Part shown: positions 37,962-47,786 of the stretch, piece after piece
Layout of the letters: each line of letters starts with the position of its first letter
Position numbering within the stretch: the first letter of the stretch is position 1
NCBI GenBank assembly: GCA_963702535.1
Contig: CAVPDG010000010.1
Coordinates: 545,747-609,746, forward strand
Source of the DNA: CAVPDG01 sp963702535
Lineage (GTDB): Bacteria > Chloroflexota > Anaerolineae > Anaerolineales > UBA4823
Direction: 5' to 3'
Length of the DNA stretch: 64,000 nt
Position numbers and translations under genes: made by a program
Notes under the pieces: model-generated
Told to the model about the DNA's origin: nothing
Seen by the model: the letters and a program-made list of their open reading frames with translations, nothing else
Database searches by the model: none

Positions 37962-38633
37962 CTAAATCAATAGGATCACACCCAGCGCTACCAGCCACAG
38001 CGACCATAAAATGTAGGCGATGGCATTGACCGTCCCGGCGCGCTTGAAGCCGGCCGGCTCGAGCATGCCAACCAGGATGCCCACCGCGCAGATCATCCCA
38101 ATCCAGCCGAACCAGGGCGCAGTCGAATGGATGATCGCCCGGTAGGCGACCATAGCCGTCCATAGGGCGGTGAACAGGTAGCCCAGGTGCTCGCCCACCG
38201 CCACCCCCAGGTATTGGTGAAACGACTGAAAGACCACCTCGACCGTCTGGCGGCTGGCTGCGCTCGCATCTGGCTGAACATAGGTTTTCGCCAGATAGGG
38301 CACCAAAAAGGGCCAGCGCAGCAAACCTAACGCCTGCAACAGACCCGCCAGCACGCCCACGACGGCTGTTATGCCGAAATACGCCGGGTTGTCGCCCGCC
38401 AGCAGGCGCGGCAGCAGCACGCCCAGCGGGATGAAAAGCAGGGCGGTCAGCGTGAAGGCGTACCACAGCCCCACCAGCCGGGACCCGCCGGCGCTGAAAC
38501 GCCTCAGGATTTCCCCGGTTGGCTTGCGCAAGATATCCGGGTAGGAAAAGGATTTTTGTAAAAGAAAGAAGATCCCGTTGAAGGCAATCGGAAGTGCGAT
38601 CAATAACACGGCAGTAGCAATGCGCACGCTCAT
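37962..38633 (-). CDS. DUF4386 family integral membrane protein
   Basis: 223 residues with about six TM segments (ATAVLLIALPIAFNGIFFLL, YFGITAVVGVLAGLLQALGLL, GWIGMICAVGILVGMLEP). The central QSFHQYLGVAVGEHLGYLFTALW segment matches the DUF4386 family as I know it. No biochemical function is established. Minus strand, between the repeat element and the DUF4255 gene. Confidence 0.7.
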   Translation of the reverse strand: MSVRIATAVLLIALPIAFNGIFFLLQKSFSYPDILRKPTGEILRRFSAGGSRLVGLWYAFTLTALLFIPLGVLLPRLLAGDNPAYFGITAVVGVLAGLLQALGLLRWPFLVPYLAKTYVQPDASAASRQTVEVVFQSFHQYLGVAVGEHLGYLFTALWTAMVAYRAIIHSTAPWFGWIGMICAVGILVGMLEPAGFKRAGTVNAIAYILWSLWLVALGVILLI

Positions 38634-38675
38634 GGCAGGGCTCCTTAGAGAGGGATTTAGGGGGTCCAGGCAACC

Positions 38676-39239
38676 CTAGCCTGGATCATTCGGGTTGGGT
38701 GCTGCTTGCAGCGTCTCGATGGCGATGTTGCGGGCGATGTAGGGCAAGGAAAGCTGGTAAGGGCTGCGCACCGACCTCTCCCAGAGCTGCATCACCTCCA
38801 GGCTACCCAGCTCATCCAGCACGATCTCCACCGTTTCCTCCGGATGAAAAGCTCCGGGTGTGATGCGGTTGAGCGCTGCAGCCGGGATGACGGGCTGGTC
38901 TTCCATCAGGCGCATCATCCAGCCACAGATCGCCTGCTGGACGCCCGCCCCCCTTGCCCAGGCGGTGAGCAGGAAGCGCAGCTCAAGCTGTAAGGGCGGC
39001 AACTCCAGCCTGCCGCCTGAGCGCGGCGGGGGGATATTGCGCCTGGCAGCAGACTGGCGCACATCGTACAGGAAAAGCGTCACGCCGGGTCGCACCGTCC
39101 GGCTGCGGCTGACCAGCTCAGGCGCATCGCAAACTTTGAACTCCAGGCGTTGCGGGCTGAACAGCTCCGGTCTGTAAGCGGCGCGCAATTGCCGGACGAC
39201 TGCCTCGCAGAGCGTTGAGATCCCGCGGTAATCTGCCAT
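38676..39239 (-). CDS. DUF4255 / Pvc16 N-terminal-domain protein (contractile-injection-system tail cap type), orphan
   Basis: 187 residues from ATG 39239 (AGGTGG just upstream). It has the DUF4255 pattern: an N-terminal helix (ISTLCEAVVRQLRAAYRPE), GVTLFLYDVRQ, then LELPPLQLELRFLLTAWA. In eCIS, PVC or Afp clusters the protein caps the tail tube. No sheath, tube, spike or ATPase genes occur in the 64 kb, so here it is an isolated gene. It could be a remnant, part of a split locus, or serve an unrelated adaptor role. Confidence 0.7.
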   Translation of the reverse strand: MADYRGISTLCEAVVRQLRAAYRPELFSPQRLEFKVCDAPELVSRSRTVRPGVTLFLYDVRQSAARRNIPPPRSGGRLELPPLQLELRFLLTAWARGAGVQQAICGWMMRLMEDQPVIPAAALNRITPGAFHPEETVEIVLDELGSLEVMQLWERSVRSPYQLSLPYIARNIAIETLQAAPNPNDPG

Positions 39240-39471
39240 CCTCCACCTCGCATCTGAGATAATCTGAGTTGCCTGCACACACCAAGCCATGGGAGAAGCT
39301 TAATGCATTAATATATCACAGGTGACCAACATCACCTAATTCCATCCGGGGTGTTGGACCGGAGCAGCCTGCCATCTTCCACACTGGACGATCGATTTTA
39401 ACGTTAGTTCGGGTTAGCGGAAAAGTACTGCTTTTTTGAGGTTTTGGTAAAAAGTTGGCGGATGGCTGTCG

Positions 39472-39500
39472 TTCACATATGGGCGCAATCCAGGTAAAAT
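39472..39500 (+). promoter_or_regulatory. sigma70-like promoter for the beta-hydroxyacid dehydrogenase gene
   Basis: TTCACA (39472-39477), a 17-base spacer and TAAAAT (39495-39500). The resulting leader of about 97 bases contains the inverted repeat CAGGT-AAC-ACCTG (39566-39578) just before the ribosome site CGGAGGG. The rest of 39240-39603 shows no gene. Confidence 0.6.
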
Positions 39501-39603
39501 GTTGGAGGAAGAGAAAATTACCGCCTCATGCGTGACGGCGTGGTTTGGGCGGATCATCTGGTGTGCAGGTAACACCTGAAATTCATATTTTTCGGAGGGT
39601 ATC

Positions 39604-40509
39604 ATGCCTGAGAGCAAGCTCAGAGTCGGTTTTATCGGCATCGGCGCCATGGGCACCCCGATGGCGCAGCACATCTTGCAAGCCGGTTTCCCGTTGACGG
39701 TCTATGACCGCATGCCCGCCCGGACGGAGCCGTTCACCGCGCTCGGCGTGCCGGTAGCCGCCAACTGCGCCGAGGTCGCCCGGCGCTCGGATGTCGTCAT
39801 CACCATGATCGGGCAGGTGGTGGACGAGCTGGACGTGGTGCTGGGTGCAGACGGCGTGCTGGAAGGCGCCTACCCCGGCTTGATCCTGATCGACTCGAGC
39901 ACGGTGGGCATCGCCGCATCCAAGAAGATGGCAGAAGCAGCGCGGGCCAGGGGGGTAGCGTTCCTCGACGCCACCGTGGCCGGCTCCGTAGGACCGGCAA
40001 AGGATGGCAAGCTGGCATTCATGGTCGGCGGCGAGCGCGCTGTACTGGACAGGGCGCAACCTGTCCTGCTGGCGATGGGCGACCGCGTCTATCACGTCGG
40101 TCCCAATGGCGCCGGCAGCGCTATGAAGGTCATCGTCAACCTGATGATCGGCATGACCGTGCTGACCGTGGCGGAGACGCTCACCCTGGGGCAGAAAGCC
40201 GGTCTCGACCCGCAGCAGATGCTCGAGATCCTGGGGCAGACGGCGGTCAGCTCGCCGCACCTGAAGAACAAAGGCAGGATGATGGTGGAGCGGAATTTCG
40301 AGCCCGCTTTTGCCCTCAAGTACATGCAGAAGGATTTTGACCTGATCATGGAAGCCGCCCACGACCTCAAGACGCCGCTCTTCACCAGCGCCATCGCCCA
40401 CCAGGTCTATACCGCGGCCAACGTCGCCGGCTACGGCGAGCTGGATTACGCCGCCGTGGTCAAGTTCCTGGAAGCAGCGGCTGCCATGCAGACCGAGGAC
40501 ACTATATAG
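39604..40509 (+). CDS. beta-hydroxyacid dehydrogenase (3-hydroxyisobutyrate / tartronate semialdehyde reductase family)
   Basis: 301 residues, unbroken. VGFIGIGAMGTPMAQHI is the NAD(P) Rossmann motif, DATVAGSVGPAKDGKLAFMVGG the substrate-binding region, and GAGSAMKVIVNLM carries the catalytic Lys. These enzymes oxidise short 3-hydroxy acids. Whether the substrate is 3-hydroxyisobutyrate, glycerate semialdehyde or another compound cannot be told. It is convergent with the transporter downstream and has its own promoter. Confidence 0.92.
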   Translation: MPESKLRVGFIGIGAMGTPMAQHILQAGFPLTVYDRMPARTEPFTALGVPVAANCAEVARRSDVVITMIGQVVDELDVVLGADGVLEGAYPGLILIDSSTVGIAASKKMAEAARARGVAFLDATVAGSVGPAKDGKLAFMVGGERAVLDRAQPVLLAMGDRVYHVGPNGAGSAMKVIVNLMIGMTVLTVAETLTLGQKAGLDPQQMLEILGQTAVSSPHLKNKGRMMVERNFEPAFALKYMQKDFDLIMEAAHDLKTPLFTSAIAHQVYTAANVAGYGELDYAAVVKFLEAAAAMQTEDTI

Positions 40510-40536
40510 TAAAGCCAGCCGCTCGGCGCGACGCGC

Positions 40537-41391
40537 CTACCCTGCAACAGGCTCCGGTTGCCTCTCTTCTGGCGAGGCGAGCAGCATAACCCCAATGATC
40601 GCCAGCGCCAGACCGATCAGGGCTGGCGACAGCCGCCCCTGCCCGCGCGAGATCGTCTCCTGGAACAGGGTGACGCCCAGGACCACGCTCATGGCAAGCG
40701 TCGCCGCGTTGCAAGCAGCCATAGCTGGCGCAAGGAAGCCCGTTTTCAGCGCCGACTGCTGTAATGCAAACCCCGCTAGCGCCGAAATGATCAGCGCATA
40801 GGTCGTCCAGGAAGACAGGATCACCCCCAAACCATAGCCGATCTGGGTCATGAACACTTTGGTGACCGCTGCCTGGAAAGCGAACCCCAGCCCGGCGGCT
40901 GTGGCGAACAGGGCGGCAGATACCGCGCCCCGTCGCTTACGAGCGAGCCAGGCCAACAAAATTACAAGAGCTGTGATACCGAGCCCCGCAGCCAGCCATG
41001 CCGTTGTTGCCGGCTGAGAGATGCCCCCTTGCGGCTGGCCGACCGCAACGAACAGGATAATCCCCAGCAAGGTGAGGCAGGCACCGATGATCGAGCGGCG
41101 GCCGACGTGCTGTCCGGTGAGGCGCACGCCCAACGGTAGGGCGAAAACCAGGCTCAAGGCGCACAGCGACTGCACCACCACCAGGCTGCCCCGATCCAGC
41201 GCGACAGCCTGCAGCACCCACCCGCACACCTGCAGCGCGCCGCCCAATAGCCATACAGGCTTGCGGATGATCTCCGCCAGGAAGCGGGGGTCGCCTTCAA
41301 CCGCTTTTGTCTGCAGCGTCCCGCGCTGTTGCAACACAGAGCCAAGCGCAAACGAGAGCGCTGAAAGTAGGGCAAGAACATAGACCGCCAT
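40537..41391 (-). CDS. DMT-superfamily (EamA/NIPA-like) transporter
   Basis: 284 residues from ATG 41391, about nine or ten TM segments: VYVLALLSALSFALGSVLQQRG, GALQVCGWVLQAVALDRG, SLVVVQSLCALSLVFALPLG, RRSIIGACLTLLGIILFVAVG and so on. The arrangement resembles EamA/NIPA-like proteins, which carry Mg or small metabolites. It starts 2 bases after the ComEC stop, so it is probably co-transcribed with comEC. Confidence 0.78.
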   Translation of the reverse strand: MAVYVLALLSALSFALGSVLQQRGTLQTKAVEGDPRFLAEIIRKPVWLLGGALQVCGWVLQAVALDRGSLVVVQSLCALSLVFALPLGVRLTGQHVGRRSIIGACLTLLGIILFVAVGQPQGGISQPATTAWLAAGLGITALVILLAWLARKRRGAVSAALFATAAGLGFAFQAAVTKVFMTQIGYGLGVILSSWTTYALIISALAGFALQQSALKTGFLAPAMAACNAATLAMSVVLGVTLFQETISRGQGRLSPALIGLALAIIGVMLLASPEERQPEPVAG

Positions 41392-41393
41392 AT

Positions 41394-43874
41394 TCACTTC
41401 TCCACCTCCACCCATAGCTGCTCCCCATCCGTTGCCAGCTCGATCCAACCGTTCCTGTCGGTGCGCAGCAGGTTGTAGCCCTGCAACGCCGCCTGCACCT
41501 CGGAATCCGGCGCGACCTCGTCCGCCGCCGCGCTCAATAGCACCACTTGCGGGCGCAGTTTCGCGATCCACGCCTGCGGGTTGAGCTCCGCTGCGCCGCC
41601 CTCCGCCAGCAGCAGGGCGGTCACCGGGGTCAGCGTGGAATCGTCCAGCAGGGTTCTCAACGCTGCCTCATCCATGCCCACGGGTAGGAGCGCCCGGAAA
41701 TTATGCCATTCCAGCAGCAGCACCGCCCCGCTCTCCCCGGCAGATAGCACGCGCAGCATAGCGCCATCGCCCAAGTCGAGCGCCTGCCCGGTTTGGGCAG
41801 TTTCGGGATCAACCCTCACACTGGTCAGGTACTCCTGCAGGTCACGCGCCGCGCGCGTCGCCCTGCTCTCACCCGCCCACAGGACGTTCTCCACCGGGAA
41901 GCGCTCCAGCAGGCGCGGCAATGCCTGCACCTGCTCCGTCCCCGGCGCGCCGACCACCAGCCAGTCCAACCGTCGCCGGGTCAGCGGCAGGCGCCTACCC
42001 AACCCCTGCGAGAGCTTCACCGGGCTCGAGCCGCCATCCACCAGCACGGAGCGCCCACCGGGGGTCTGGATCAGGAGCGCATCCCCCTTGCCCACATCCA
42101 GCAGCGCCAGGTGCAGGCGCCCATCCGGCGCGTGCAGCGCCACCTGCCAGACCACCACCGCCAGCGCCGCCAATCCGGCGAAGAGCAGCGAGGGTTTCAC
42201 GAGTGAAGCTGCGTTCTTCAGGCGCGTGGCCGCAAAGGTCGCCAGGAACAAGACCGCATAGTACAGGAAGACCCAACCCAGGGATAACTCCCCCAACGTT
42301 ACCACCCCGCCAGGGATGCGGCTTACCAGCTCCACCGCCCGGATGGTGTAAGCCACAAAGGGCCACGCCAGGTAGGCGAAGACCTGGCCTAAGGGCTGGT
42401 AGATCAAGCCCAGCATCGCCGCCAGGCCGCCCAACACCATCACCGGCGGCTGGGCAGGCAGGATCAGCGGGTTGGCGATCAGCGTGGTCAGCGACAGGCG
42501 GCGGAAGTGGAAAGCCATCACCGGCAGCGTGGTGACCAGCGCCGCCAGGGTGAAGAGCACGTACTCTCCAACCGGCTTTGCCAGTCTCTGCGCCGTGGCT
42601 TCGGGCAGGCGCTGCGATGCCAGGTTGGTGAAGCCCACAGCCATCACACCGGCGTACAGCACCAAACCCAGGGTTGCCATGAAGGAGAGCTGGAAGCTGA
42701 CGTCCCACAGCAGGAACGGGCTGAAGAGCAGCATCACCGCCGCTACCAGCGCCAGGCTGTTCAGCCCATCCTGACGGCGCCCGAGCTGCACGGCAAACAG
42801 GGAGAGCACGCCCATGATCGCCGCCCGCACTACAGAAGGCTCGCCGCCCACCATCACGGCGTAAAAGACGATTACCGCAGCGCTCAGACCGGCTGCCAGG
42901 AAGCGCCGCGGCGCCCCCAGCAGGTGCAGGAACAGGGCGGCAAACAAGCCGCCGACGATTGCCACGTTGAAGCCGGAGATGGCGATGACGTGGGCTGTAC
43001 CGGTATCCTGAAAAGCCTGCTTGACATCCTGCGGGATGCCGCCCTCGTCGCCGAGCAAAATCCCCGCCAGCAGCGCTGCCTCCGGATCGGGAAAGAGGCG
43101 GTAGATCGTCTCCAGCAACCGCCGCTTCAGCTCGTAAGCCACTGCAAGTATGGGGTTACCCTGCCCCCGCTTGATCAGCCCCAGGCGCGCGAATGGCATC
43201 AGGCTGTAGACTCCCTGGCGCGCCAGGTAATCCCGGTACGAGAATTCCTCATCCTGCGGTGGCGTCTCCAGGCGCCCTTCCAGGAGCACGCGGTCGCCGT
43301 AGCGCCAATCCTGCTGCGACTGCATCTGCGGCAGCACCTGGGCTAGCAGCACGCCTTCCACCGCGGTTGGCTGCCCGCCCTGCGCCGGGTAGATCTGCTC
43401 GAGGCGCACCCGCAGGTTGGTATAACGATCGCGCACATCCGGCGGCTCTGCCAGCACACCGATAACCACATACTCCCCCGCCCTGTCGTTATAACTGGCG
43501 ATCAATCCCGGATCATCCAGGTCCGGCAAGGCGTACGTGTAGCGCGCCGCGCCCAACACCAGCACGATCAGCAAAACAAAGACCGGCAGCCCCAGGCGCG
43601 GCAGATTTAGATCGCTTGAAACCTTACGGAAGAAATCCAGGGAGATCGAAGACAAGCAGGTGTGGATATTTGCGACGACCTGCGGGAAGAAGCGCCTCGC
43701 CAGCCAGCGCACGCCCGCCAGGGCGGAAATCCCCGCCGCTATCACCAGCCAGACCCAGCCTGCCAGCTCAAAGCCGGCAAATCTCAGCCCGGCAGCCAGG
43801 CAAATACCAGCCAGAAAAGCCAGGGATATCCAAAAGAGAGGCATGTGTGCAACGAACGAACGCCTGCGTGACAA
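41394..43874 (-). CDS. comEC: ComEC/Rec2-family DNA uptake channel with degenerate metallo-beta-lactamase domain
   Basis: 826 residues, unbroken. Order: N-terminal DUF4131 (ARYTYALPDLDDPG); a competence membrane domain with about eight TMs (DTGTAHVIAISGFNVAIVGGLFAAL, FSPFLLWDVSFQLSFMATLGLVLYA); and a C-terminal metallo-beta-lactamase-like region with LALLDVGKGDALLIQTPGGRS and LVDGGS intact. The expected HxHxDH metal site is replaced by VVGAPGTEQVQ. ComEC imports single-stranded DNA during transformation. The lost metal site suggests a non-nucleolytic role of this domain. Confidence 0.9.
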   Translation of the reverse strand: MSRRRSFVAHMPLFWISLAFLAGICLAAGLRFAGFELAGWVWLVIAAGISALAGVRWLARRFFPQVVANIHTCLSSISLDFFRKVSSDLNLPRLGLPVFVLLIVLVLGAARYTYALPDLDDPGLIASYNDRAGEYVVIGVLAEPPDVRDRYTNLRVRLEQIYPAQGGQPTAVEGVLLAQVLPQMQSQQDWRYGDRVLLEGRLETPPQDEEFSYRDYLARQGVYSLMPFARLGLIKRGQGNPILAVAYELKRRLLETIYRLFPDPEAALLAGILLGDEGGIPQDVKQAFQDTGTAHVIAISGFNVAIVGGLFAALFLHLLGAPRRFLAAGLSAAVIVFYAVMVGGEPSVVRAAIMGVLSLFAVQLGRRQDGLNSLALVAAVMLLFSPFLLWDVSFQLSFMATLGLVLYAGVMAVGFTNLASQRLPEATAQRLAKPVGEYVLFTLAALVTTLPVMAFHFRRLSLTTLIANPLILPAQPPVMVLGGLAAMLGLIYQPLGQVFAYLAWPFVAYTIRAVELVSRIPGGVVTLGELSLGWVFLYYAVLFLATFAATRLKNAASLVKPSLLFAGLAALAVVVWQVALHAPDGRLHLALLDVGKGDALLIQTPGGRSVLVDGGSSPVKLSQGLGRRLPLTRRRLDWLVVGAPGTEQVQALPRLLERFPVENVLWAGESRATRAARDLQEYLTSVRVDPETAQTGQALDLGDGAMLRVLSAGESGAVLLLEWHNFRALLPVGMDEAALRTLLDDSTLTPVTALLLAEGGAAELNPQAWIAKLRPQVVLLSAAADEVAPDSEVQAALQGYNLLRTDRNGWIELATDGEQLWVEVEK

Positions 43875-44101
43875 CCGCTATGCAACTCTGAGGGATCACC
43901 ATCTCCCCCAAAAGTATTGTACCAGAACCCGCCCAGGACGGCTCGATCATTCTCTCCGCCGCGAAGCGTGCGCAATTAAAGGGGATTGGATATCACCATC
44001 CAAGCGGATATTAGGTCTATTCTTATCTGCTTTGGTGTAATAAAATACGTTACTGACTCAAGGTGAAATCGTGAATGCAATTCTTATCGAAGGAGCAGGG
44101 T

Positions 44102-44474
44102 ATGAACCTCGGCGCATTTTCCATCTCCCTGACCGTGAAGGATATCGGGGCATCGAAGGCCTTCTACGAGAAGCTCGGTTTTAAAGTCTTCCACGGGGAT
44201 ATTACCCAAAATTGGCTGATCCTGAAGAACGGGGATCATGTCATTGGGCTATTTCAGGGGATGTTCGAAAAGAACATCCTCACTTTCAACCCGGGTTGGG
44301 ATAGCAACGCACAGCCGCTCGAACTCTTTCACAGATGTGCGCGAGCTGCAGCGCCAGCTTAAGGCGCAGGGTGTGCAGCTGACTAGCGAAGCCGATGAGA
44401 GCACTACGGGACCCGCGAGCTTTAGCACACTTGATCCCGATGGTAATCCAATCCTCTTCGACCAACACGTCTGA
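44102..44474 (+). CDS. glyoxalase/bleomycin-resistance (VOC) family protein (frameshifted)
   Basis: ATG 44102 lies after AAGGAGCAGGGT. First beta-alpha-beta module: FSISLTVKDIGASKAFYEKLGFKVFHG. After a slip near 44325: TDVRELQRQLKAQGVQLT and ASFSTLDPDGNPILFDQH, the second module with the C-terminal metal ligand region. About 124 residues. Such proteins isomerise or bind small electrophiles or antibiotics. It is divergent from comEC across 43875-44101, which holds only promoter-like AT-rich DNA. Confidence 0.82.
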
Positions 44475-44734
44475 CTGGATCACCAGCCGTTTGAATCCAG
44501 GCATCTGGCGAGCTGCCCGCTTTACCAGTCCGCGGTGCGCCTCTCCGTCTGGTGAGCATCCGCCTTCGCCCTGACTTTTCTACTGCTCGCACTAATTAAC
44601 GCGTGTACAGCATCATTTCCCCCCACAGGAACGATTTAGCCTTATCCCCCGTCTAGATTTTAGATGTACAATGTTATTGCATGGGCTTAGCAAACATGCC
44701 CATGCAACTGCACACCATCAACTGGAAAGGCATC

Positions 44735-45436
44735 ATGAAAGCCTTCCGTTTTGCAATTGCGCTCTTATCTTTTTGCCTGCTCTCGCCTGCACGGCTGGAG
44801 GCATGGTCGTACACCTCGGGGGGATTCCAGCCGGCAACCCTCTCAGCACAGGGCAATCGATTGGCATCTTCCAATCAGGCTGACCTGAATAGCGATGGCG
44901 TATTGGAGGAGTTAGCCTTGTCGAATGGGCGGGTATCCATCATTTCCTCAGGTGAAACTGCCTGGGCAAGCCCGGATGGCTGGCAAGTCGCCCAGGCGAG
45001 CTTCACCGACTTGAACCATGATGGGCGCCCCGAGTTGACCTTGCTCGTTTGGCGATCCTTCCAGCCCTGGCCCATTGACCGCTATTTGCCCCACGGCGGG
45101 CGTATTCAGGATTTTCACAATTCCGGTGGGATGAGCTGCCACTTGATCCTGATTGGACGGCAGCACGGCGCCTTCCGCGAGCTGTGGGCTGGCTCTGCCC
45201 TGGCGGAACCATTGCAAGCTTTCACTGCAGCCGACCTGGACGGAGATGGTCGCCAGGAGTTGCTGGCTTTGGAGAGCCGTTATGACGATCCAGACGGTGC
45301 GCCCTCTCGCGCCCTTACTGCCTGGAAATGGAACGGCTTCGGCTTCACCTTACTCGCCCGCCAGCCTGGCAAGTTCCATAATCTCAATGTTATTCAACAG
45401 AGTTCGTATGATCCAATCCTATTGTTACAGCGCTGA
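44735..45436 (+). CDS. secreted VCBS/FG-GAP-like calcium-repeat protein
   Basis: 233 residues from ATG 44735; an upstream ATG at 44681 would add 18 residues and shift the signal. The signal peptide FRFAIALLSFCLLSPARLEAW is followed by three acidic repeats, ADLNSDGVLEELAL, TDLNHDGRPELTLL and ADLDGDGRQELLAL, the DxNxDGxxE pattern of FG-GAP/VCBS calcium-binding blades. Function is unknown; it is exported. The next gene is a lipoprotein 100 bases downstream. The 260 bases before it contain a TACAAT -10-like box but no gene. Confidence 0.72.
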   Translation: MKAFRFAIALLSFCLLSPARLEAWSYTSGGFQPATLSAQGNRLASSNQADLNSDGVLEELALSNGRVSIISSGETAWASPDGWQVAQASFTDLNHDGRPELTLLVWRSFQPWPIDRYLPHGGRIQDFHNSGGMSCHLILIGRQHGAFRELWAGSALAEPLQAFTAADLDGDGRQELLALESRYDDPDGAPSRALTAWKWNGFGFTLLARQPGKFHNLNVIQQSSYDPILLLQR

Positions 45437-45536
45437 GCTACCCAGGCGCAGGCATTCTACCCACTTTTTCGTTCGGTCGAAAGATTAACAGGCAATATTG
45501 AGACTTCCATGGAATAAAGACAAGAAGGAGCGTTTT

Positions 45537-47786
45537 ATGAGGACTTCCAGAACAATTCTTATCCTATTATCCGTTCTGATCATGGCTAGCCTGGCTTGCC
45601 AGGCAGCGCTGGGCACCAGGCCGACTGCCCCGCCTCCTGGTCCTGGTCCCACAGATATTGTCGCTTTGCCTCCCACGCCGGGGGTTTCCGAGCCTGTCTC
45701 CACGAAGGTCGCGCCAGTTGCCATTCCCGCCGATGTTTATGCCCCATCGTTCTCCAGCTATGTCTATAATCCTGCCAGCTTGCCCGAGCGCAGCGTGGTG
45801 GATTACGGCCTGCCGGTCGACTTGCAGACCGTCAAGGGGCTGGATCTGGTGGAGTTGTCTTCGCAGCAGCAGAACCTGCTTAGCCAGAACGGCTTTGTGG
45901 TCGCCGCTCCGCAGCCGGGCAAATACCGCGAGTTCTACCAGGTCTACGAGTCACAACGTTATGCCCTAGACCAGCCGCTGTTCGTCACCACCGACGCTAT
46001 CTTCCACGTGTATCACCTGGTTTTCGATAAAATGCTGCGCGACCTGGAGCGGGATGAATTCATCCCTGCGCTTGAAAAACTCACCTCCAGCACGCTGGCA
46101 GCCAGCGCGGCTCAATACCAGGAGCTGAAAGGGACCTCCCTGGAGGAACCCGCCCGCCGCAACCTGGCTTTCTTTGCCGTGGCTGCTCGCCTGCTCGAGC
46201 TGCCGGACGAGACCCCGGCTGCGGTGAGCGACTTGGTCGAAGCCGAGCTGGCGCTGATCAACAACCATTCCGAGCAAGCAATCTCGCCCATCTGGGACCG
46301 CCCTGACCTGTCCGATGACAAGAAGCTGATCGAAGATTACAGCCAGTACATACCGCGCGGCCATTACACCCGCAGCGATGCGCTCAAGCGCTATTTCAAA
46401 GCCATGATGTGGTTTGGACGCTTGACCTACCGGCTGCGCGACGACTTTGAAACGCGCCGGGCTTTGCTGCTTGTCCAGGCGTTGCGCTCGGCTACCGCCG
46501 ATGATGGCACCTCCGCCGTCCAACTCTGGCAGGATATCTACGAGCCGACCGTCTTCATCGTGGGTAAAGCCGATGATCTTTCTTATTTTGAGTACGGGAG
46601 GCTGGCGGATGCCGTCTTCGGCGCTGGCGCCCCGCCCAACGCTTTCGCTGACGAAGCCCTCTTCGCTCAATTTGTTCAGGCGGCTAAGAGCCTTCCGCCT
46701 CCGCAGATCAACTCGATGTGGGTATGGATCTGGGAGGATAGGAACGAAGCGACCCAGGGCTTCCGTTTCATGGGTCAGCGCTTCACCCTGGACGCGTACG
46801 TCTTTGGTCAGCTGATCTGGCGCAAGGTTGGCACTCTTGATAAGCCGCGCGGCCTGCCCAAAGGGTTGGATTTCTTCGCTGCCATGGGCTCACAAGAGGC
46901 GTACAGCATCCTGGACCAGATGGGCGAGACGCAATACGATAAATATCCGCAGCAGATGGATAAGGTGCGGGGTGAGGTCGCCAATTTAGGGCAAGATTCC
47001 TGGACACAGAACCTGTACTGGTCGTGGTTATATGCTTTCCAGCCGATCATCGCGCCTAAAGACGAGCGTTTTCCCTCCTTCATGCGCACTCAAGCGTGGA
47101 CGCGTAAAGACCTGCATACCGCCCTCTCTTCTTGGACGGAGCTGAAACACGACACGATTCTATACGCCAAGCAGGTCATGGCTGAGATGGGCGGCGGCGA
47201 GCCGCCCAAGCCCCCCCATGGCTATGTCGAGCCAAACCCTGAGGCCTTCGCCCGCCTGCTGGCTCTGGCACAAATGACTTACGATGGCCTGGAGAGCCGC
47301 GGCTTGCTCAGCGACCAGACGCGCGCCAACCTGGAGAACCTGATCGACTTGATCGCGTTCCTACAGAAGACTGCCGAGAGCGAGCTGGCTGGACAGGCGC
47401 TCAGCGACGAGGACTACTATCGCATCCAGTACATCGGCGGCGAGCTGGAAGCACTCACCCTGTCAGCCTCCGACTGCGAGGAGGCCGACCTTGCCATGTG
47501 CCGCAACCTGCAAGACCAGAAAGCCGCCCTGGTGGCGGATGTAGCCACTGGATTGACCCCCGAGGGAGCCCTGGCTGCCCTGGAGGAAGGCGTAGGCCAG
47601 CCGACAGAGATCTATGTAGTTCTGCCCGACCAGCCATACCGCCTAGGTGTAGGCGCGGTGTTCACTTACTATGAATTTACCGTCCCACCTGACCAGCGCA
47701 TGACTGACGAGCAGTGGCAGGCGCAGGTAGAGCAAGGCACTAACCCACCCGCACCCGACTGGACAGAGCTGTTTATCGCCCCATGA
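45537..47786 (+). CDS. DUF3160 domain lipoprotein
   Basis: 749 residues from ATG 45537 (AAGGAG upstream). Signal peptide and lipobox ILIMASLACQA place the lipidated Cys at residue 21, so it is surface-anchored. A Pro/Thr-rich linker (about 25-70) is followed by the DUF3160 region: YREFYQVYESQRYALDQPLFVTTDAIFHVYHLVF and later FMGQRFTLDAYVFGQLIWRKVG, QMGETQYDKYPQQMDKVR. This family is known from Anaerolineae-like and related genomes without an assigned function. Its stop overlaps the capA ATG (47783-47786), indicating coupling. Confidence 0.87.
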   Translation: MRTSRTILILLSVLIMASLACQAALGTRPTAPPPGPGPTDIVALPPTPGVSEPVSTKVAPVAIPADVYAPSFSSYVYNPASLPERSVVDYGLPVDLQTVKGLDLVELSSQQQNLLSQNGFVVAAPQPGKYREFYQVYESQRYALDQPLFVTTDAIFHVYHLVFDKMLRDLERDEFIPALEKLTSSTLAASAAQYQELKGTSLEEPARRNLAFFAVAARLLELPDETPAAVSDLVEAELALINNHSEQAISPIWDRPDLSDDKKLIEDYSQYIPRGHYTRSDALKRYFKAMMWFGRLTYRLRDDFETRRALLLVQALRSATADDGTSAVQLWQDIYEPTVFIVGKADDLSYFEYGRLADAVFGAGAPPNAFADEALFAQFVQAAKSLPPPQINSMWVWIWEDRNEATQGFRFMGQRFTLDAYVFGQLIWRKVGTLDKPRGLPKGLDFFAAMGSQEAYSILDQMGETQYDKYPQQMDKVRGEVANLGQDSWTQNLYWSWLYAFQPIIAPKDERFPSFMRTQAWTRKDLHTALSSWTELKHDTILYAKQVMAEMGGGEPPKPPHGYVEPNPEAFARLLALAQMTYDGLESRGLLSDQTRANLENLIDLIAFLQKTAESELAGQALSDEDYYRIQYIGGELEALTLSASDCEEADLAMCRNLQDQKAALVADVATGLTPEGALAALEEGVGQPTEIYVVLPDQPYRLGVGAVFTYYEFTVPPDQRMTDEQWQAQVEQGTNPPAPDWTELFIAP

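Noticed and set aside
38676..39239. Part of a prophage or contractile injection cluster
   Set aside because: Neighbouring genes are ordinary metabolic and membrane genes with no phage or tail components.
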